A DNA stretch of 64,000 bases from the NCBI GenBank assembly GCA_037013685.1, contig CM072885.1, positions 28,371,442-28,435,441 on the forward strand, in the 5' to 3' direction. Within the stretch, counting starts at the first letter, position 1. The number at the start of each line of letters is the position of its first letter. A model generated the notes under the pieces. It was given only the letters and a program-made list of their open reading frames with translations, was not told where the DNA came from and searched no databases. Source of the DNA: Acridotheres tristis (taxonomy: Eukaryota > Chordata > Aves > Passeriformes > Sturnidae). Below, piece by piece: positions 8,752 through 22,700 of the stretch. The position numbers and the translations under genes are program-made.

Positions 8752-11700
8752 TAAAAGCTAATAGACCTTCAATGGGAAGTGTATGGCTTGATAACCTGGT
8801 TGTACCTATGCTTTAAGACAAATTGAGCAAAAAAGGATCAGTATTGCTGTTCTATTCTTCAATATCATTCAGAGACACAGTAGCAGAGAATAGCTTGTTT
8901 TCCTCTATCTGTCAGAATTGCTTTTGGGGTGGTTTCTGTCCTGCTGCCTAGGAAGGCATCCTATCTTCCTTTTGACCAGTGACATATACAGGACATTTCT
9001 TGTCCAATAGTCACACTGACATGCTTAGAATTCGATTTTACAGTCATCCTGTGTTCAAATGTGATTGCTGTTTTTTCCTTATAGCAGTACTCGGGAGAGG
9101 GTTATAGTTCCTTCTTTCTTCATTTTTCATTCTCAGCAATGATAGTAACAATAACTTCTGATAATACACTATGACCAGTCTTGATGGTTGAAAATATCTT
9201 ATTCAAAACTTGAATTTGACAAGTAAAGTTCTACAGAAGATAAATAAAAAAACCTAAACAACAAAACAAACCAACCACACCTGAACAGCAACAATAAAAC
9301 ACCCCACCAAACCTCCACATGTAGTTCTTCAGAATATGAGTACTACTCCATGAAAGAATTCATGTCCTGGCATGATTGTGCCAAGAGAATGCAAAAGTTA
9401 ATTCCTTTTAGAAATAAATTCCTTTCTCTTTCTGTCTTTACTAATATAGGATTTAGAAAGCATAATTCTCTGTATGCTTTTTTTAAAAAAGGAAATAAAC
9501 CAGACCCAACAAAATAAGAATAAGTCAATAATTTGTTTAAACTAACAAGAGGAAAGCATAATCAGTGCTTTATGAGTATGAGTTATTTCACTGCATAAGT
9601 TGTCCAATTTGATGAAGCACCAGACTTAGGCCCCATTTTGTCTGCACTGTGAATTATTTTCGTTGTGTTTAAAGAACAAGTCTACCATAGATTTCCCTCG
9701 TGGAGAAGATCAGTTTTCAATGAAAGCTGAGTAATCTGTATTCATTGGATGTGGTATTCACCTACTTGAACTTCTTTGGAATATAGAATAAACTATAATA
9801 AAGAGAAAGCACCAGTAAATTTATCCAGTAGACAGCCATCTCTAAAGTAGTCTCTTCTCAATCTTTGTCTGCTACATTGACCTTTGTAGAGGATATGATT
9901 AATCCTCTGACATAACAGAGAGTACAGATAATATCCTGTCAGCACAGTCTTGTGTTTAAAACTCGCTGCTTTCCCTGACTTATATAAACGTGCATCTAAA
10001 CTAACAATGGCTTCATAAGGTTTTAGCCACTTTGGGGACAGGGAAGTCTTTCTCTTTGCAAAGTAAATTGCAGAACATGTCAGCTTACAACAAGCATGTT
10101 GAAATTTTCTCTTAGTTTTAAAGATAGCATTGGCTATCTTTAGAGAGTAAAAGAGTACTCATAAAAGACTACTCTCTTTTAGATACAAAGAATCTCTTTG
10201 AATCTGTATTTCATTAATCAATGCTGTCAAAAACATTTGGGGACTTGATCTTCTGAGAGTCTAATTTGACTTGGCCTCATATTAAGAAGATGGAGGCTCC
10301 GTCTTTTCCAAAACTTAATCCCTCCTTAGAGTCTCTGGGAATTGAAAGTATTAGGAGTGTGAAGTATCTTCCAAGTTTAGCTGCTTAGAAGCTAAGTATC
10401 TAGTTTGAAGCAGTCATCCAGCTCCCTCTGTAGCTGGCAGAAAGAGATAAGTATAAGCTAAAGCAGTGATAGGACAGCTGGAAAAATACAAAATCTAATT
10501 AATGGAACTGTGCAAGTGACATAATGAAGAAACTGGAAGTGTGATTGACAATCTGACAGAAAATAGACTAAAAGGCAGAATGTCTTTAGCCCATCAAAAA
10601 TCTGTAAAAGTGTTCTCAAACACCTCTACTCAAACACCACCTACTATCGCAAGTAGGAAGATGCACAGAACTAGTAATGTGTGCATATGATCTTTAAAGA
10701 TATAGAGCATGAAATAAACTTTTTTTTTTTGCTACTAATTGCTACTGTTGCTAATGTTTTCATGGGTACGGATAAAGCAATATTAAAAAACTAAAAGTAT
10801 GTCCAGATTGATAATCATTTGTACAACATTTGCTACGATAGAGATGGATCATTACAGCAAAATTCTGGGAGATGGAAGACTTGGTGTGTCCAGAGAGACC
10901 ACTTGCCCCAGGGAGATGAGACTAGTCCATGTGAGAAAGCTGCTGGGGGTCAGCAGAACAGAGACAAAGTAGAGAATGGCAAATAAAAAGAACCCTACTT
11001 TAGAAAGCTGGTTCATCCAAAATAGCTGGAAAAATTACTATTTGCAACTGGTGGTCTCCCACTGAGCTCAGACTGAGACTAATTAACCAGTTGCAATTAG
11101 AACATTCACTTTTGGTAATCTGAGTGCAACCCATTCCAAGTGCACTGCAGAGAACCTTGGATGTCAGCAGAATTTGCATTAATGTCTGCAAAGCTGTGAC
11201 ATTAACCATGCAGATGAAGAAACAGCTTTGAAACTGGAATCAACATTTAAATCTGGCACATTCACCTCTAATGATCATAATTAGTGCTGCAGGACAGACA
11301 GCTAGACCTTCAGTCACTTCAGTCTACACAGGGTGATAGATAGGCAGGAACAAACTGTGCTTTGAAGAAAAGTAGAGACTTCTTTTGATATTTTAGTCTT
11401 TTACATTTACACTGAAGGTGAATTCATTATTCACACTTTCAATGGTTACTGCATAAAATCAAAAGAGAAGGAAAGAAAAATACTATTATAATATACTTTC
11501 TCTGAATATTATGTATTTAATACATATTTTTTTATGAGATAGACAATAATTTGACTTTCACTTTATGATAGAATGCTTCCTGATTTGCACAGACTTCTTT
11601 AACCAGTGTATTTCCTTAATTACCTTTCAGTTCACTAACACCTCCATCATGCCAAAGCTGGTCCATCTGCTCTTCCTGATGTTAGTTGTGAGATGAAGTG

Positions 11701-13024
11701 GAATAATTTGTTTCAAATAGGATTGCAGAGTAAATAATTTGTTGGGCTTCTATTGAGCTTGAAGGCCAAATCTTAAAATCTCTGAATAAATCTAAATAAA
11801 AGTAAGCAAGTTCTTATCATTACTGGAATAGTCAGTGCAATTTCAAGACTTGATTAAAAAAAATCTCTCATCACTATCAGTATGCTTTATGTGATGTTTG
11901 CCACTCACTTTTTTTATTTAACAAATATGGATTCTACAGGCTTTCAGATATCAATGAAAAAAGAGCAATGTTGTTCAATAGCACAACAAAACTGAAAATA
12001 GTTTTGTATATAAAATAACAGCAAAATCAATGATTATGCTTCTAGGATAATATATTTAAGAAGGCATAATACAAGCTATAAAATAAATCAATTTGTGTCC
12101 CATCTTTTGGTATATCCCATAATTTTAAACAAAAGGCAAGGAAAAAAGTTAACAGAATTTATTACTTTCATATTTCCATAAGTTTTCTTAAAACCCATCC
12201 ATACCTGAATAAATTCCCTACTGTGCTACTCCAGTTGTAGAACGATGTATTATTGTACAATAAAGTGGTGAAAGATGCACTTTCAGTGGCATCTAATTTA
12301 TATACCTTTGGACAGTTCTCAAGTGTATGACAAGACAAGTTCTAACATATGCCAAGAGTGTCATTCCTGACAACTTTCTTTGTTGTGTGAATTTGACTTC
12401 TCCTTTGAAGCCTGCTAGCAGGAACAAGGAAATTGAGCAAAACAAACTGAAAAATGTTCCAAATAATAACTTGAAAAGATTTATGTTTTTAAATGAACAA
12501 AATTATACTAATGTGGAGCAGTGATTCATAGACTTGTCTTTAGAACAGAACTCTGTTAAGTGACATAGAGATGGGTTCTTGGCTGTCTTGGCTGTGCAGG
12601 TAAGTTTGATTTGGATGGAATTCCTATTCTTCCATAGTGTTCAGGCAGACTCATCTGTTCATTAGTTCAGACTAATCTGAGTGACTAGATCAGATTTAGA
12701 TGATATGCAGCCTGCTCCAAAACACCTATGTATAGCACTCATTTTACTTTACATTTAGTAGATACATTTAGTATCCCTTTTAATTTCCATCTATAAAGAG
12801 AAAATAATGTGAAATTAATCCTGTTACGTTAGATGGTTAAAGGCTCTTCTTCATAAACATGAAAGACTGCAGAGGCATGATGGTGGGCAGCAAATCCTCA
12901 ATACCTCAGTCAGAAAAAGGAGCTACTGCCCCAGCCCCAGAGCTGCAGTAGGGGTGGTCAGGTCCCATGGGAAAGGAGTCATCCAGCAGCAGGAGTCAGT
13001 GGCAACTCTCTCTGTGTCAGCCCA
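8752..13024. other. Unique AT-rich DNA, no gene recognised
   Basis: About 4.3 kb of non-coding sequence. I see only an A/C-rich low-complexity tract at about 9240-9315 and a few short runs of A or T. No long open frame, RNA gene or recognised transposon is visible. The part from about 12890 to 13024 adjoins a CR1 3' region and may be old repeat. Confidence 0.5.
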
Positions 13025-14565
13025 CATAAAGGACCACCAAATCCAACCTAGTCCCACTGTGTTCACTACTAACCCATGTCCACAAATGTCACATTGATGT
13101 GTTTTATGAACACTTCCAAGTAGTAAGTCCATCACTTTCAGGAGCAGATTGTTCCAATGCTTGGTAATCCTTTTCAAAGATAAATTTTTCATAATACTCT
13201 ATTTAAAACTCTCCTGGTCCTAACTGATGTAATTTCCCCATTCTGTCATTGCTTTCCTGGAAGAAGAAGCCAAACCCCACCTCACCCCAACCATCTTTCA
13301 GGTAGCTATAGAGTGATAAGGTCTCCCCTGAGCCTCTTTTTCCAAGCTAAACAGCCCCAGCTCCCTCAGCTACTCCTCATAGGACTTGTGTTCCAGAATG
13401 TTCACGAGCTTTGTTGCTCTTCTCTGGACTTCCTCCAGAACCAAAATGCCCTTGTAGTGAGAGACCCTAAATTGAACCCAAGGATTCAAGGTGCCAATGC
13501 ATAGTAGAGGGGGACTGACAGCACTCAACAAAGAGATGGGACCCCCATTTGAATAACAAAGAGACAAGATGCAAGCATTTGATGCAAGCATGAAGCCAAT
13601 TTATTGATTTCACACATCAATATATACCTTTTCAACTATAGCTAAAAATAGCACAACCACATGGTTGGTGTTTCTAAGTAACATTACTTAACCAGAGGAA
13701 GCTCTGCACAGACGGGTACAGACCAGCACAGGCACGTACAGTCTTGCATGATTTATCGTAAACAAAGCACACCAAGCATACTTTCTGCTTCCCTGTTCAG
13801 GGTTCTGCCTTGGATTGCCAGGGCTTGTGGCCTACCAAACCTAGTACATCCACTTCAACCATGAGTTGAGCAGTGCTCTGAGCCCTGCTCTCCAGCTGTA
13901 TTGCTACAGGGGACAATCACTACCCTGGTCCAGCTGGCCTCAATATTTCTGATTAAAGCCCAGACGCCATTGGCTTTTTGACCACCTGGGCACAGCTGCC
14001 TGTTGACCAGCACCTCAAGGTTCTTTTTCATTGTGCTGCTTTCCAGCCACTCTGCCCCAGCCTGTAGTGCTGCTTGGGATTGCTGTAACCGAAGAGCAGG
14101 ACCTGGCACTGGGCTTTGGTGAACCTTACACAATCGGCTTCAGCCCAGTAATTCAGGGGCTTCCTGTCTTCCAGCAAATCACCACTCCCACTGAACTTGA
14201 ATTTCACTTGGCTGTGAAATTACTGAGGATGCTCTTGATCCTCTCGTCCAGCTCATTAATAATGATATTAAACAGACCTAACCCCGAAACTGAGTTTTGG
14301 GGAACCCCAAGAGGGAACAGCCCCCTGCTGAATTTAACTCCATTCACCAGTAGTCTCTGGGCCAGGCCATCCAACCAGTTTTTAACCCAGTAAAGAATGT
14401 ACCTGTCCAGGCCATGAGCAGCCACTTTCTCCATGAGAATGGCTATGGGAAATCATGTCAAAGGCTTAACAAAATCTAGGTAGACAACATCCACAGGCTT
14501 TCCCTCATCTACTGAGCCTCACCAGTCACCCATTTCAGTTTGATGTGTCCTTTCCTGAACCACAA
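13025..14565 (-). mobile_element. CR1 LINE fragment, minus strand, interrupted
   Basis: On the minus strand, 14565-14190 encodes a decayed reverse-transcriptase segment with a GVPQNSVSGLGLFNI stretch matching the CR1 RT pattern. It is followed by EEWLESS..LEVLVNRQL (about 14050-13940), then, after an insertion, EEVQRRATKLVNILEHKSYEE (13440-13370), and finally 3' sequence with NLSLKRITKHWN-type remnants. This is the order of the C-terminal half of CR1 ORF2. Frames are broken by stops and indels, so it is dead. It lacks the 5' half, as is usual for CR1 copies. Confidence 0.85.
13510..13855 (-). mobile_element. LTR-like insertion inside the CR1 copy
   Basis: The CR1 sequence is continuous on both sides of this roughly 350-bp block, so the block is a later insertion. 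On the minus strand it begins near TGTACTAGGTTTGG, contains AATAAA (TTTATT near 13600 on the + strand) shortly before its end, and finishes near a pyrimidine-rich GTCAGTCCCCCTCTAC segment. This layout is LTR-like. I could not fix the exact ends or a target duplication, so the class is unassigned. Confidence 0.5.
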
Positions 14566-16104
14566 GGACTCCATAGACAGAATTGCTATAGAGACAGGAC
14601 ACGTTTTTGCATTAATCAGATCTTTATATTCTCCTGGAGTTTAATGGTCTCAGTCAGAGTTTATAAGGTTACATTCAGCTTAGGTGAAGCAAAGGAGAAA
14701 ATATGTTCAGTATTAATCTGTGTCACCTAGACTGAAGAAGTTCCTATAGTCTTAGAAAAAACACACTAAGAGCATCTACTTCTATATAGAATTACTTTGT
14801 GTTATGCTACTGGACTTTTTTTCAGTCACTTAATATACTGTGAACACCCTGACCATTAGCTGCAAGATTGCAATAGTTTTAAACATATATTAAATTTTAA
14901 GCTCTGAACTATTGCGAAGTATCCTTTAAAATGCTAACAGCATGAAACAATTTGTAGAAAAGCAAAAGAGCTCAAGGTAAGGATAGCTACTTTTCTAAAA
15001 CTGGAAAATACAAGAATTCACAGAGCTGAATCTCAGCTTTAATTTCACCAGGGAGCAAGTTCACAACTTTCCAACCTGACACTTCACACTGCCAAAACTA
15101 CCATGTGGGCTTCCTGAAAAGTATCAAAAAGAAAGAGAGGAAGAGAAAAAAATAAATTTTTAGGAGGTAGATGTGATCTTTTACCTGAGTGGTTAGCAAA
15201 GGAAACTTGACATTGCTGTGCTTATGAAAACTGGTAATGGAGTTTTTGCTTCCTTACAAAGAATTCCTAAAGAAGTATTCTCTGAGCACAGCAGGAAACA
15301 CACAGTAGAAGCATAGATTAAGAGTTATTAGCAAAGAGACCTTCATAAAATATTTCCTTCATAAACCAGGGGTTATAAAGACTGACCGAGAAAGAAAAGT
15401 TCAAATATGTTTCTAGTATGTATAACAATTTGAAAATTGCTTAATTATCCTAAAATCCACCAGAATATCTCAATCAGTCAAAAGGAAAAATAAAACAGAC
15501 CAAAAGGACAAAACCATATTAATTTAAATGAAATTTTACCTAGAAAAAAACCCAGTGACTCAGTTCTTACTTATCTTTATATGCATAACTGAAGCACTTG
15601 GTTCATTATCTCTGTCTTTATTCTTTGCAGTTCTCAAGTGCTTCAGCAAACCTGTGTTGCATTCCCTCACCATACCATTTCCTTAGAGCTTGTGCTGAAT
15701 GCAGAGTGGCTCCATGTGATCCTTCTCCCTTGCGAGAGATTTGGGGAGCTGGAGCAGGTGACAGATCTGTATTGCTGGGTGAGATGAGCGATGGACTGCT
15801 CATAGGTTTTCATCTTAGTGAGACTTTCAGGTATTCCAAAGACATCCCAGGAACAACCTTTGGTGCACACAATGTGGGCAGTAGCAAGAAGATGCAACAA
15901 AATAAAATTTAACACCATAATATACCCTTAGAGTCCTGTGACTTGCTCTGATAGCAAGTCAGATTTTGCACTGAACACATGGACTCTTGGCCACCTATTA
16001 AGTACAAAGGAAATACTTTCATAATGCTTTTTGATGTTAATACTTGAGCACTTTGGAGGAAATAGTACCTTGTCTCCAGAGCAAGGAGTCTTCCACAAAC
16101 CTTT
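14566..16104. other. Unique DNA, no gene recognised
   Basis: Mostly AT-rich non-coding sequence. A minus-strand open frame at 15667-15918 starts with a hydrophobic segment but resembles no family I know and has no supporting exon structure, so I do not call it a gene. Confidence 0.5.
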
Positions 16105-16200
16105 AACATGGCTGGTATGGTAGTATTTGGTTGAAGGTTGGACTTCATAGTCTTGGAGATCTTTTCATCTTTTCCAGCCAAAGTGATTCTGTGATTCTAA
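16105..16200 (+). mobile_element. CR1 3'-tail fragment
   Basis: The sequence runs through a GGTTGGACTTCATAGTCTTGG-like stretch and ends AGTGATTCTGTGATTCTAAG, matching the 3' UTR and terminal ATTCTRTGATTCT repeat of avian CR1 elements. It is a very short, 5'-truncated copy. Confidence 0.75.
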
Positions 16201-17399
16201 GACTGTATATTGAGTATCAGTACAACATCCCTGCTTGTTCTTGCTTAATCTTGTATGCTGCACAGGAATACAACAGTACGGGTTGGTGGGTAGGTGGGAT
16301 ATCTGTTCTGAGGAATATAACATAGTAGAAACCACCTCAGCATATCTTTCAATTCATGTTGTTTTCAGATTCTCTTATTTTTCATTCATACAATGTTGTA
16401 GATGTCAAACTGCCAAACTGAAAGATTTATAAAACATTTGATGGAGACATGGTGGAGCAAATTGAGGGAGCTATCCCAAAGCACAGGACTGTTGACATGG
16501 AATTTAAAGATCTTATTAATGCTATCAAAGTCATGTTATCAGTGGCTTCATGAACATTTGCAAAGGCATGCCTGGGTAAGGTACCTGTCAATCAGACAGT
16601 GGAACTACTTTATACCCACTGGTGTCATCAAGCTTAATGTTAATCAAATATGTTTTGGCCGATGGGGACCAACAACATGATCTGCTATGTGGGGAGATGA
16701 AACTGAATATTCTTATACTGAAAAAACCTTTCATGTAACTTTAACTCACAGCTATATTGCTGACAGAACCTTATAACTGCCTATGGAGAATTCAGATAGT
16801 ACAGTGTTGAAAACCCCGTGGCTACAAGAAAAGTTATATTCTTGAGGAAAGGATTTGTATGGTATGCAATAAATACAACACAGAACCATGCACTGAGCAA
16901 GAGAAAAATAACATATTCAATAGCTGCTTATTATTTCAAGTGGTGTTGTTAGCTCATTGAATCAACTATAATACCTTTAGGAAAAAAGCAACATTTTGTT
17001 TTCCAAGAAGGAATATGAGAATAAAAAACAATCTTAATTCTTTCAGCCTTAATCCTGCATTTTCAGAGTTTCTTGAGTTAGATTTGAGAGCCTAATAATG
17101 TTCTCAAACTTACTTTTATGTTATATCTAAAATGTAGGATGGGATTTGATGGTGTAATTTCCTAACAATCACTTTGAAGATTGCACACAATAAAGGATCT
17201 CTAAATATTTTATTATTTCTTAATAATCTAAGCACAGTATAAACTTGATTCTCATATTGATTTTTGGCAATTTAATATTTCATTTAATAATGAATGTGAC
17301 AGGCTTAAAATATTAATACATTAATACAACTGGAAATATTAATGCATTGGCCTATCTGACCAATGCATCGAAATATTGTTTCAACAAAGTTGAAATGTA
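16201..17399. other. Unique AT-rich DNA with one small hairpin
   Basis: No gene is recognised. ATGCATTGG at 17342-17350 and CCAATGCAT at 17360-17368 form a 9-bp inverted repeat with a 9-nt loop; its meaning is unknown. Confidence 0.5.
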
Positions 17400-17405
17400 G
17401 TAAAG

Positions 17406-17930
17406 TGTGGAGGGAGCAGAGACCCTAGCAAGGCCTCCCGGGCGAGCTACCCCCTAGATAAGAATTGCTTAGTCACGGTGACTAGGCTAAAAAACCCTTT
17501 CCCCGCTTCAAGACCCCTGGTTTATCTCCTTGTAAAACTATTGGTCATATTTCCAAAACCCCAAACCATTGGTCACTCTGTCAAGCCACACTTTCTCTAT
17601 AAAAACCTCTGCTTTCACCCAGCTCAGTGGACTGCCACTGTCCCTGGGCTTCCCTTCACAAAAGACAGTAAAGAACTCTGTGGAGCCTCCACACAGCGCA
17701 TCCCGGTTTCTCCACGTCGGCCAAGGTACCTTGCAAGCCAAGCTGAAATCACTTAAAGCTGAAATCACTATAAAAGCTGATTGCCTGAATTCCAGGCCTT
17801 GCTTGCATATTGGTGCCTTTGTGGCTGAGACTGCCTAAGATGCCAGGAAAGGCTGCTCCTTGCAGGACCCCCAATGCGGCAACGACAGCTGCAGCCAGGG
17901 GCTGAACTACCCCATGCACCAGCCTCTGCA
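17406..17930 (+). mobile_element. Solo LTR, class II (ERVK)-like, 525 bp
   Basis: Starts TGTGGAGGG and ends CTCTGCA. It is flanked by GTAAAG (17400-17405) and GTAATG (17931-17936), a 6-bp target duplication with one mismatch. The promoter layout is clear: inverted CCAAT boxes (ATTGG) at 17540 and 17568, a TATAAAAA box at 17598-17605 and an AGTAAA polyadenylation-type signal at 17667-17672. A 6-bp duplication is usual for class II ERVs (family knowledge). No internal sequence adjoins it. Confidence 0.8.
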
Positions 17931-17936
17931 GTAATG

Positions 17937-19034
17937 GATACTTGCATACTTTATTTTATTCTATGAGACATATAAGAAACAAGAGAAAAATTCGGTTCTT
18001 GCATATCAGAATTAAACAAAACTTGGACTTTATAATTTAATTGAATTCTATCTTTTTGAGATTTTCTATGTTGGCGATATAAAAATTGATTATGGACATC
18101 AGAACTGATGTCCTCTTTTCAGTATAAAATTTGATCATTTAACTTTTAGTTAATCCATCCACAGATATATATAAATTGGAATTCCATATCTGCATAATAA
18201 ATACATGATGAAATTTCAAGACAATGTGAGCAAATTGAAATACAAAGCTAGATTATTATGAAGTGCTGTATTCAAAGATTCGTTGCCAAAATAGATAAAT
18301 ACATAAACAAATAAACAAATATAATCCATTAACAGTGTTCAATTTTGTCCTGAGTGTTGCTTTTTATGAGTATCTCTGCTGAGTTATGATTTTTATTGAA
18401 AGTCATGTCATATTAGTTACTGATAGCAATATTAAGAATGTCTTTAAATGCCTGCTGATTAGAAATGATCTTCTGAATCGCACTTGGTATTCATCAGAGA
18501 CTGATCAAATATAGAAACTTTTCTGTGTCAGCAATTTCTTCTTAAGGCCTGAATTATTTACTGAATTTTTTCCATATGGAATAAAATTCTGCATGCTATT
18601 ATTCTCCTTTGTGTTTGTTATTTCTTAAAGTAACCAAGTCAGGCACCTTTTTCAGTAATGCTAACATTCTCATCACCTTATTTAACACTTCACTTTTTCT
18701 TGCATTTTGGAATAAAATATTTAACAAGTATAATAATAACAGCTAATATTTCTGCAGTTTTATAGTGTTGCACTTCACTTGCTTTGGCATTCTTTTGTTG
18801 TGAGTCAAATACATGATATTCTGCTGTCCACTTAAGGATCATCTTGAAAAGTAGAAACAATACCTATTCCTAAAACTAACTAAAACTAACTAACATGCTT
18901 CGTAAGATTCAAACATATATATATAATTCATATGCATATAAATTTATGCATCTATTTCTAAACATACATAAAGTAAATATATAGATATTATTACATATAT
19001 GTTGATGAAGGGGAAAGTGTGCTTAACCAATGTG
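17937..19034. other. Unique AT-rich DNA, no gene recognised
   Basis: Non-coding sequence rich in A and T, including an ATATAT stretch near 18917-18990. No open frame of note or recognised repeat family is visible. Confidence 0.5.
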
Positions 19035-19700
19035 ATTGCCTTATAAAATGGGAAAAACTGGATGGCTAGATGAGGAAGAGCAGTAATTTCGCTGATGACA
19101 CAAACCAGGAAAGAGTGATCCTACCCCAGAGGTCTGTGCAGCCCTGCAGAAGGACCTCTGCAGAAGGACCTCAACAGGTTGGAGAGATTGGCAGAGAGGA
19201 ACTGTCTGAAATTAAGCAAAGGCAAATGCAGGATCCTGCACCTGGGGAAAAATAACCCCTGCATCAGCACAGGCTTGTGGCTGACCCGCTGGGAAGCAGC
19301 TCTGTGGAGAAGGATCCGGGGATCCTGGTGGACAGCAAGCTCTCCATTTGCTGGCAGTGCCCTTGTGGCCAGGAAGGCCAGTGGAATCATGAGGTGCATT
19401 GGGAAGAGCATTGTCAGCAGGTCCAGGGAGGTGATCCTGCCCCTCCACTCAGCCCTGGTGAGGCCACATCTGGAGCACTGTGTCCAGTTCTGGGCTCCTC
19501 AGCACCAGAGAGACATGGAGCTCCTGGAGTGAGTCCCACAGAGGCTGACAAGTATGATCAGGGGAATGGAGCATCTCTCTTATGAGGAAAGGCTGAGAGA
19601 GCTGTGCCTGTTCAGTCTTGACAAGAGATGACTGAGGGGTGACCTCACCAATGTCTATCAGTATCTGAAGAAAGGGTGTCAAGAGCCAGGCTCTTCTCGT
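19035..19700 (+). mobile_element. CR1 LINE fragment, + strand, internally deleted
   Basis: From 19083 the sequence encodes the region around the CR1 RT catalytic box (FADDTN) and continues through segments such as CLKLSKGKCRILHLGKNN and RPHLEHCVQFWAPQHQRDMELLE. About 50 bp before it (19035-19082) resemble an earlier part of CR1 ORF2, so an internal segment is missing at about 19083. A short direct duplication of the CAGAAGGACCTC type occurs near 19148-19170. Frames are broken, and the copy stops before the 3' UTR near 19700. Confidence 0.85.
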
Positions 19701-22700
19701 ACTGTGAGAATGCATTATGTTGCACAATGTGTTGTATTTATACAGTCATTACTGTAAATAAAATTACTGAATATTACATGCAGTGTATCCATTAATTGCA
19801 AAAACTTGAATCAAACATTAAATAATTAAACATTAAATAAATCTTTAGAGCAATATGTGAACTTAAATAAGAAATTCATGAGATCCTTGAAATCTGTAAT
19901 TATTTCTGAAAATTTGATCCCCATATGATAAAAATAGCTTCTCATCAGTTTACTATTGCAGTACTTCTGCTTCTAAGATAATATTGACCTGTGGAACTAT
20001 GAGAAACTTTATTGATATGGATTTCCATGGTAAAAAATATTCTCTTAGCTATTATTACTTCACATCAAGATGTCTCCCTGCAGGTAGAATGCAATTGTGC
20101 AAAGAAATCTCTCAGTTGTGCGTTTTGATACCACTGCCTTTTAAAAGAAATAATAAAAACTTCTATTTCAAACTGACCATCTCTGGAATTATTCTGAAAA
20201 GAAAAACATTTACTAAATACAAACACTTCAGCTTTTGTTTGTTTGTTTTTATAAACGCAGTAAAAAAACTATTTAGCAGGAATACTTTTAGTTAGGTTTT
20301 TACTTTTTTAGCTGATATATGTTTCAATTAATATGTTCCCTTCAAAAACATGCAATACTTGCATAGCTGAGCAGTTTTTCACATCTAAATCTCCACTGGT
20401 GCCTGTGCCTTGAAGAAGCACAAGAATAAATTATGGAAGTCCATCTCAGGCAGTCAGGTGTAATTTCTCCATGTGTCTCTCAGATTTGGAAAAGCTTATA
20501 TAGGAAAAAAATCAGGCATAATATTTACATTTATTTGAGCTTTATTATTCCTGACCAGGACATTCAGAACACATAATCTAGTAATTGGATATATCTAGCT
20601 GCATCTTTTGAAGGTTTCTGGGATGAAGGAGGAAAGTGGGATTTGGAAAAATGAAAAGAAAAAGGATTTCTGCATCCACATATAATTTCCTAATGGAAAA
20701 ACAGCAAAATGTTGAATGCAAGTAACAAAGTTATAAAAAGATGAGGCAAGATACCAAATATATCAAGAATTGCAGGTCAATATTATTTTTTAAATTATAA
20801 ATATTTCCAAGGTTACAAAAATTTTTTTTTTTGTTCACTTTCCATGAAATCATAGAGTTTCAAAAGGCCACATTGGTTGCTGATACACGTTGTGAGAGAA
20901 CCATGGAAGATCAAGAGCCCTCCCCTGTTCAGCTATTTGTCAGAAACGACATAATTGCTGACGTTTGCTGCTGGAGCATGGTTTTTTCCATACTATCATC
21001 TCATGGTATCAGCCCTAAATATAATCACATATACCGTTCAGCTCACTATGAAGCCTGCTGTACACGGATCAACCTAAAAGTCTTTTGTGCTGATGAATGT
21101 GCAAGAATGGTTCAATATCTGGGTTTATGCTAGTTGAGGTCTTGGAAACAGGACCTATTGTATTCTGATGGTTGTTCTATTCTCTCTTTTCGTTGCAGCT
21201 GAATGTTAGCAGAAAAAAAAGTATGTCTCAAAAGCAAACAAATCACATCTGCTTTATTTTAAAAAGATTCTTTCCTATGTTAGCTAACAGCTATCAGGAT
21301 GGAAGTACAGTTTGATCCAAGATCTTCATATTAGATATTGCTGTAATCCAAGGGGATCGTGGTGTGATAATGTGTGCATTACATTTGAAACTCTCCCTGT
21401 GATGTTTTTCATATTCAAACAGTTGTGATAAAATTTTCTGTCTTCCAAAACCTGAACAGGAGATCTGTATTAATACTTTTAATACAGGTTTATTGAATAT
21501 TCATTAACTTTAAAAATGCTAGTAGCTTTTTTCTGGAACATAAAAGAAGCTGTCAATGACTATGCAATAACAATCAATATTCTATTGTGTAAGAAATATT
21601 TTCATTTGCTAGGGTAGGCAAGTTTCATGTCTCAATATGTGTTCTTTGAATCACATAAACATGTAAATTTATAACTTCATGTGGTAAATCAGTGAGAATA
21701 AAGCATGGTTTTCATTGTCTTTGTGCTTTTCAGATAGGGGCTCTCCAGTCCTCTTCTATTGTTTAACCCAGTACTGACTCCCAGACCCAGAGTGATGAGG
21801 AATGCTGTGCTATTCATTACATGGGAAAGTTTTAAAATCTTGACTTCCTAATTAAAATACAAAGCTTACCAAATACCAAATCCTTGTGTCCTTATTCCCA
21901 AAGAATATTGTGCCATCAATCACAGAATTTCTGACAGACACTTTCTGTGGTGGGCTACTTTTAGCTATATATCATAATTTACACTGTACAGTAGAATTCA
22001 GCAGAGATTCCTGTTACGTTACATAGAAGAGCCCAACATAGTTTCAAAAGTGGTACATTTAGAGCATTTTACAAATGTAACATTACATGAAGTTATTTGT
22101 AATTTTCCAGCCATATCTAGATGTGAACAATTTTGCACAGGTTCTTCATAGAAAGGATTATATGTCTGCACAAATCTTTGTAAAAGCCCATTAGTGGTAT
22201 TTTCAGAAATAATCTAATTAGAAAAACATCTAGACCAAGCGGAAGTATTAGTTCAGTTATCTCTAGAAGTTATTCTATTGATCATGAGCCAAAATTCAGC
22301 AACACAATGATAATGACGCTACATTTGGATGAGAATTTTTTTCTTGGCAGCCTATCCAAGAGTTTGTGGAAATCAAGTCATTATCTCATTTAATCTTGCA
22401 GATGTCATGCATATGTCAATTTTTTTTTTCATCTTATTTTTAATGAGAATAAGGAACCAGAACAGTGAGACACGCAGTTCTAGGACATGTAATAATTATT
22501 TTCTGGTACATTGTGATGTAGATCTTTATGCCAGATTTTAATACAATAAACTTATCCTGAAGTAAAAAGTTTTGGGAACTTCACTTAAACAGTTTGGCTG
22601 TTTTAAACAGCAAAAAAGAAAAAGGGCAGGAACTATGTGATATGTGACATATCTTTAGAAATTTTCTCCATGAAATCATCAACATCAGAGGAATTATCAC

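Noticed and set aside
15667..15918. Minus-strand open frame with a hydrophobic N-terminus resembling a secreted peptide
   Set aside because: It has only 83 codons, no recognised family, and no splice or conservation support from this sequence alone.
17342..17368. Inverted repeat as a terminator or RNA hairpin
   Set aside because: A 9-bp inverted repeat in AT-rich vertebrate DNA is common by chance, and no transcript is indicated.
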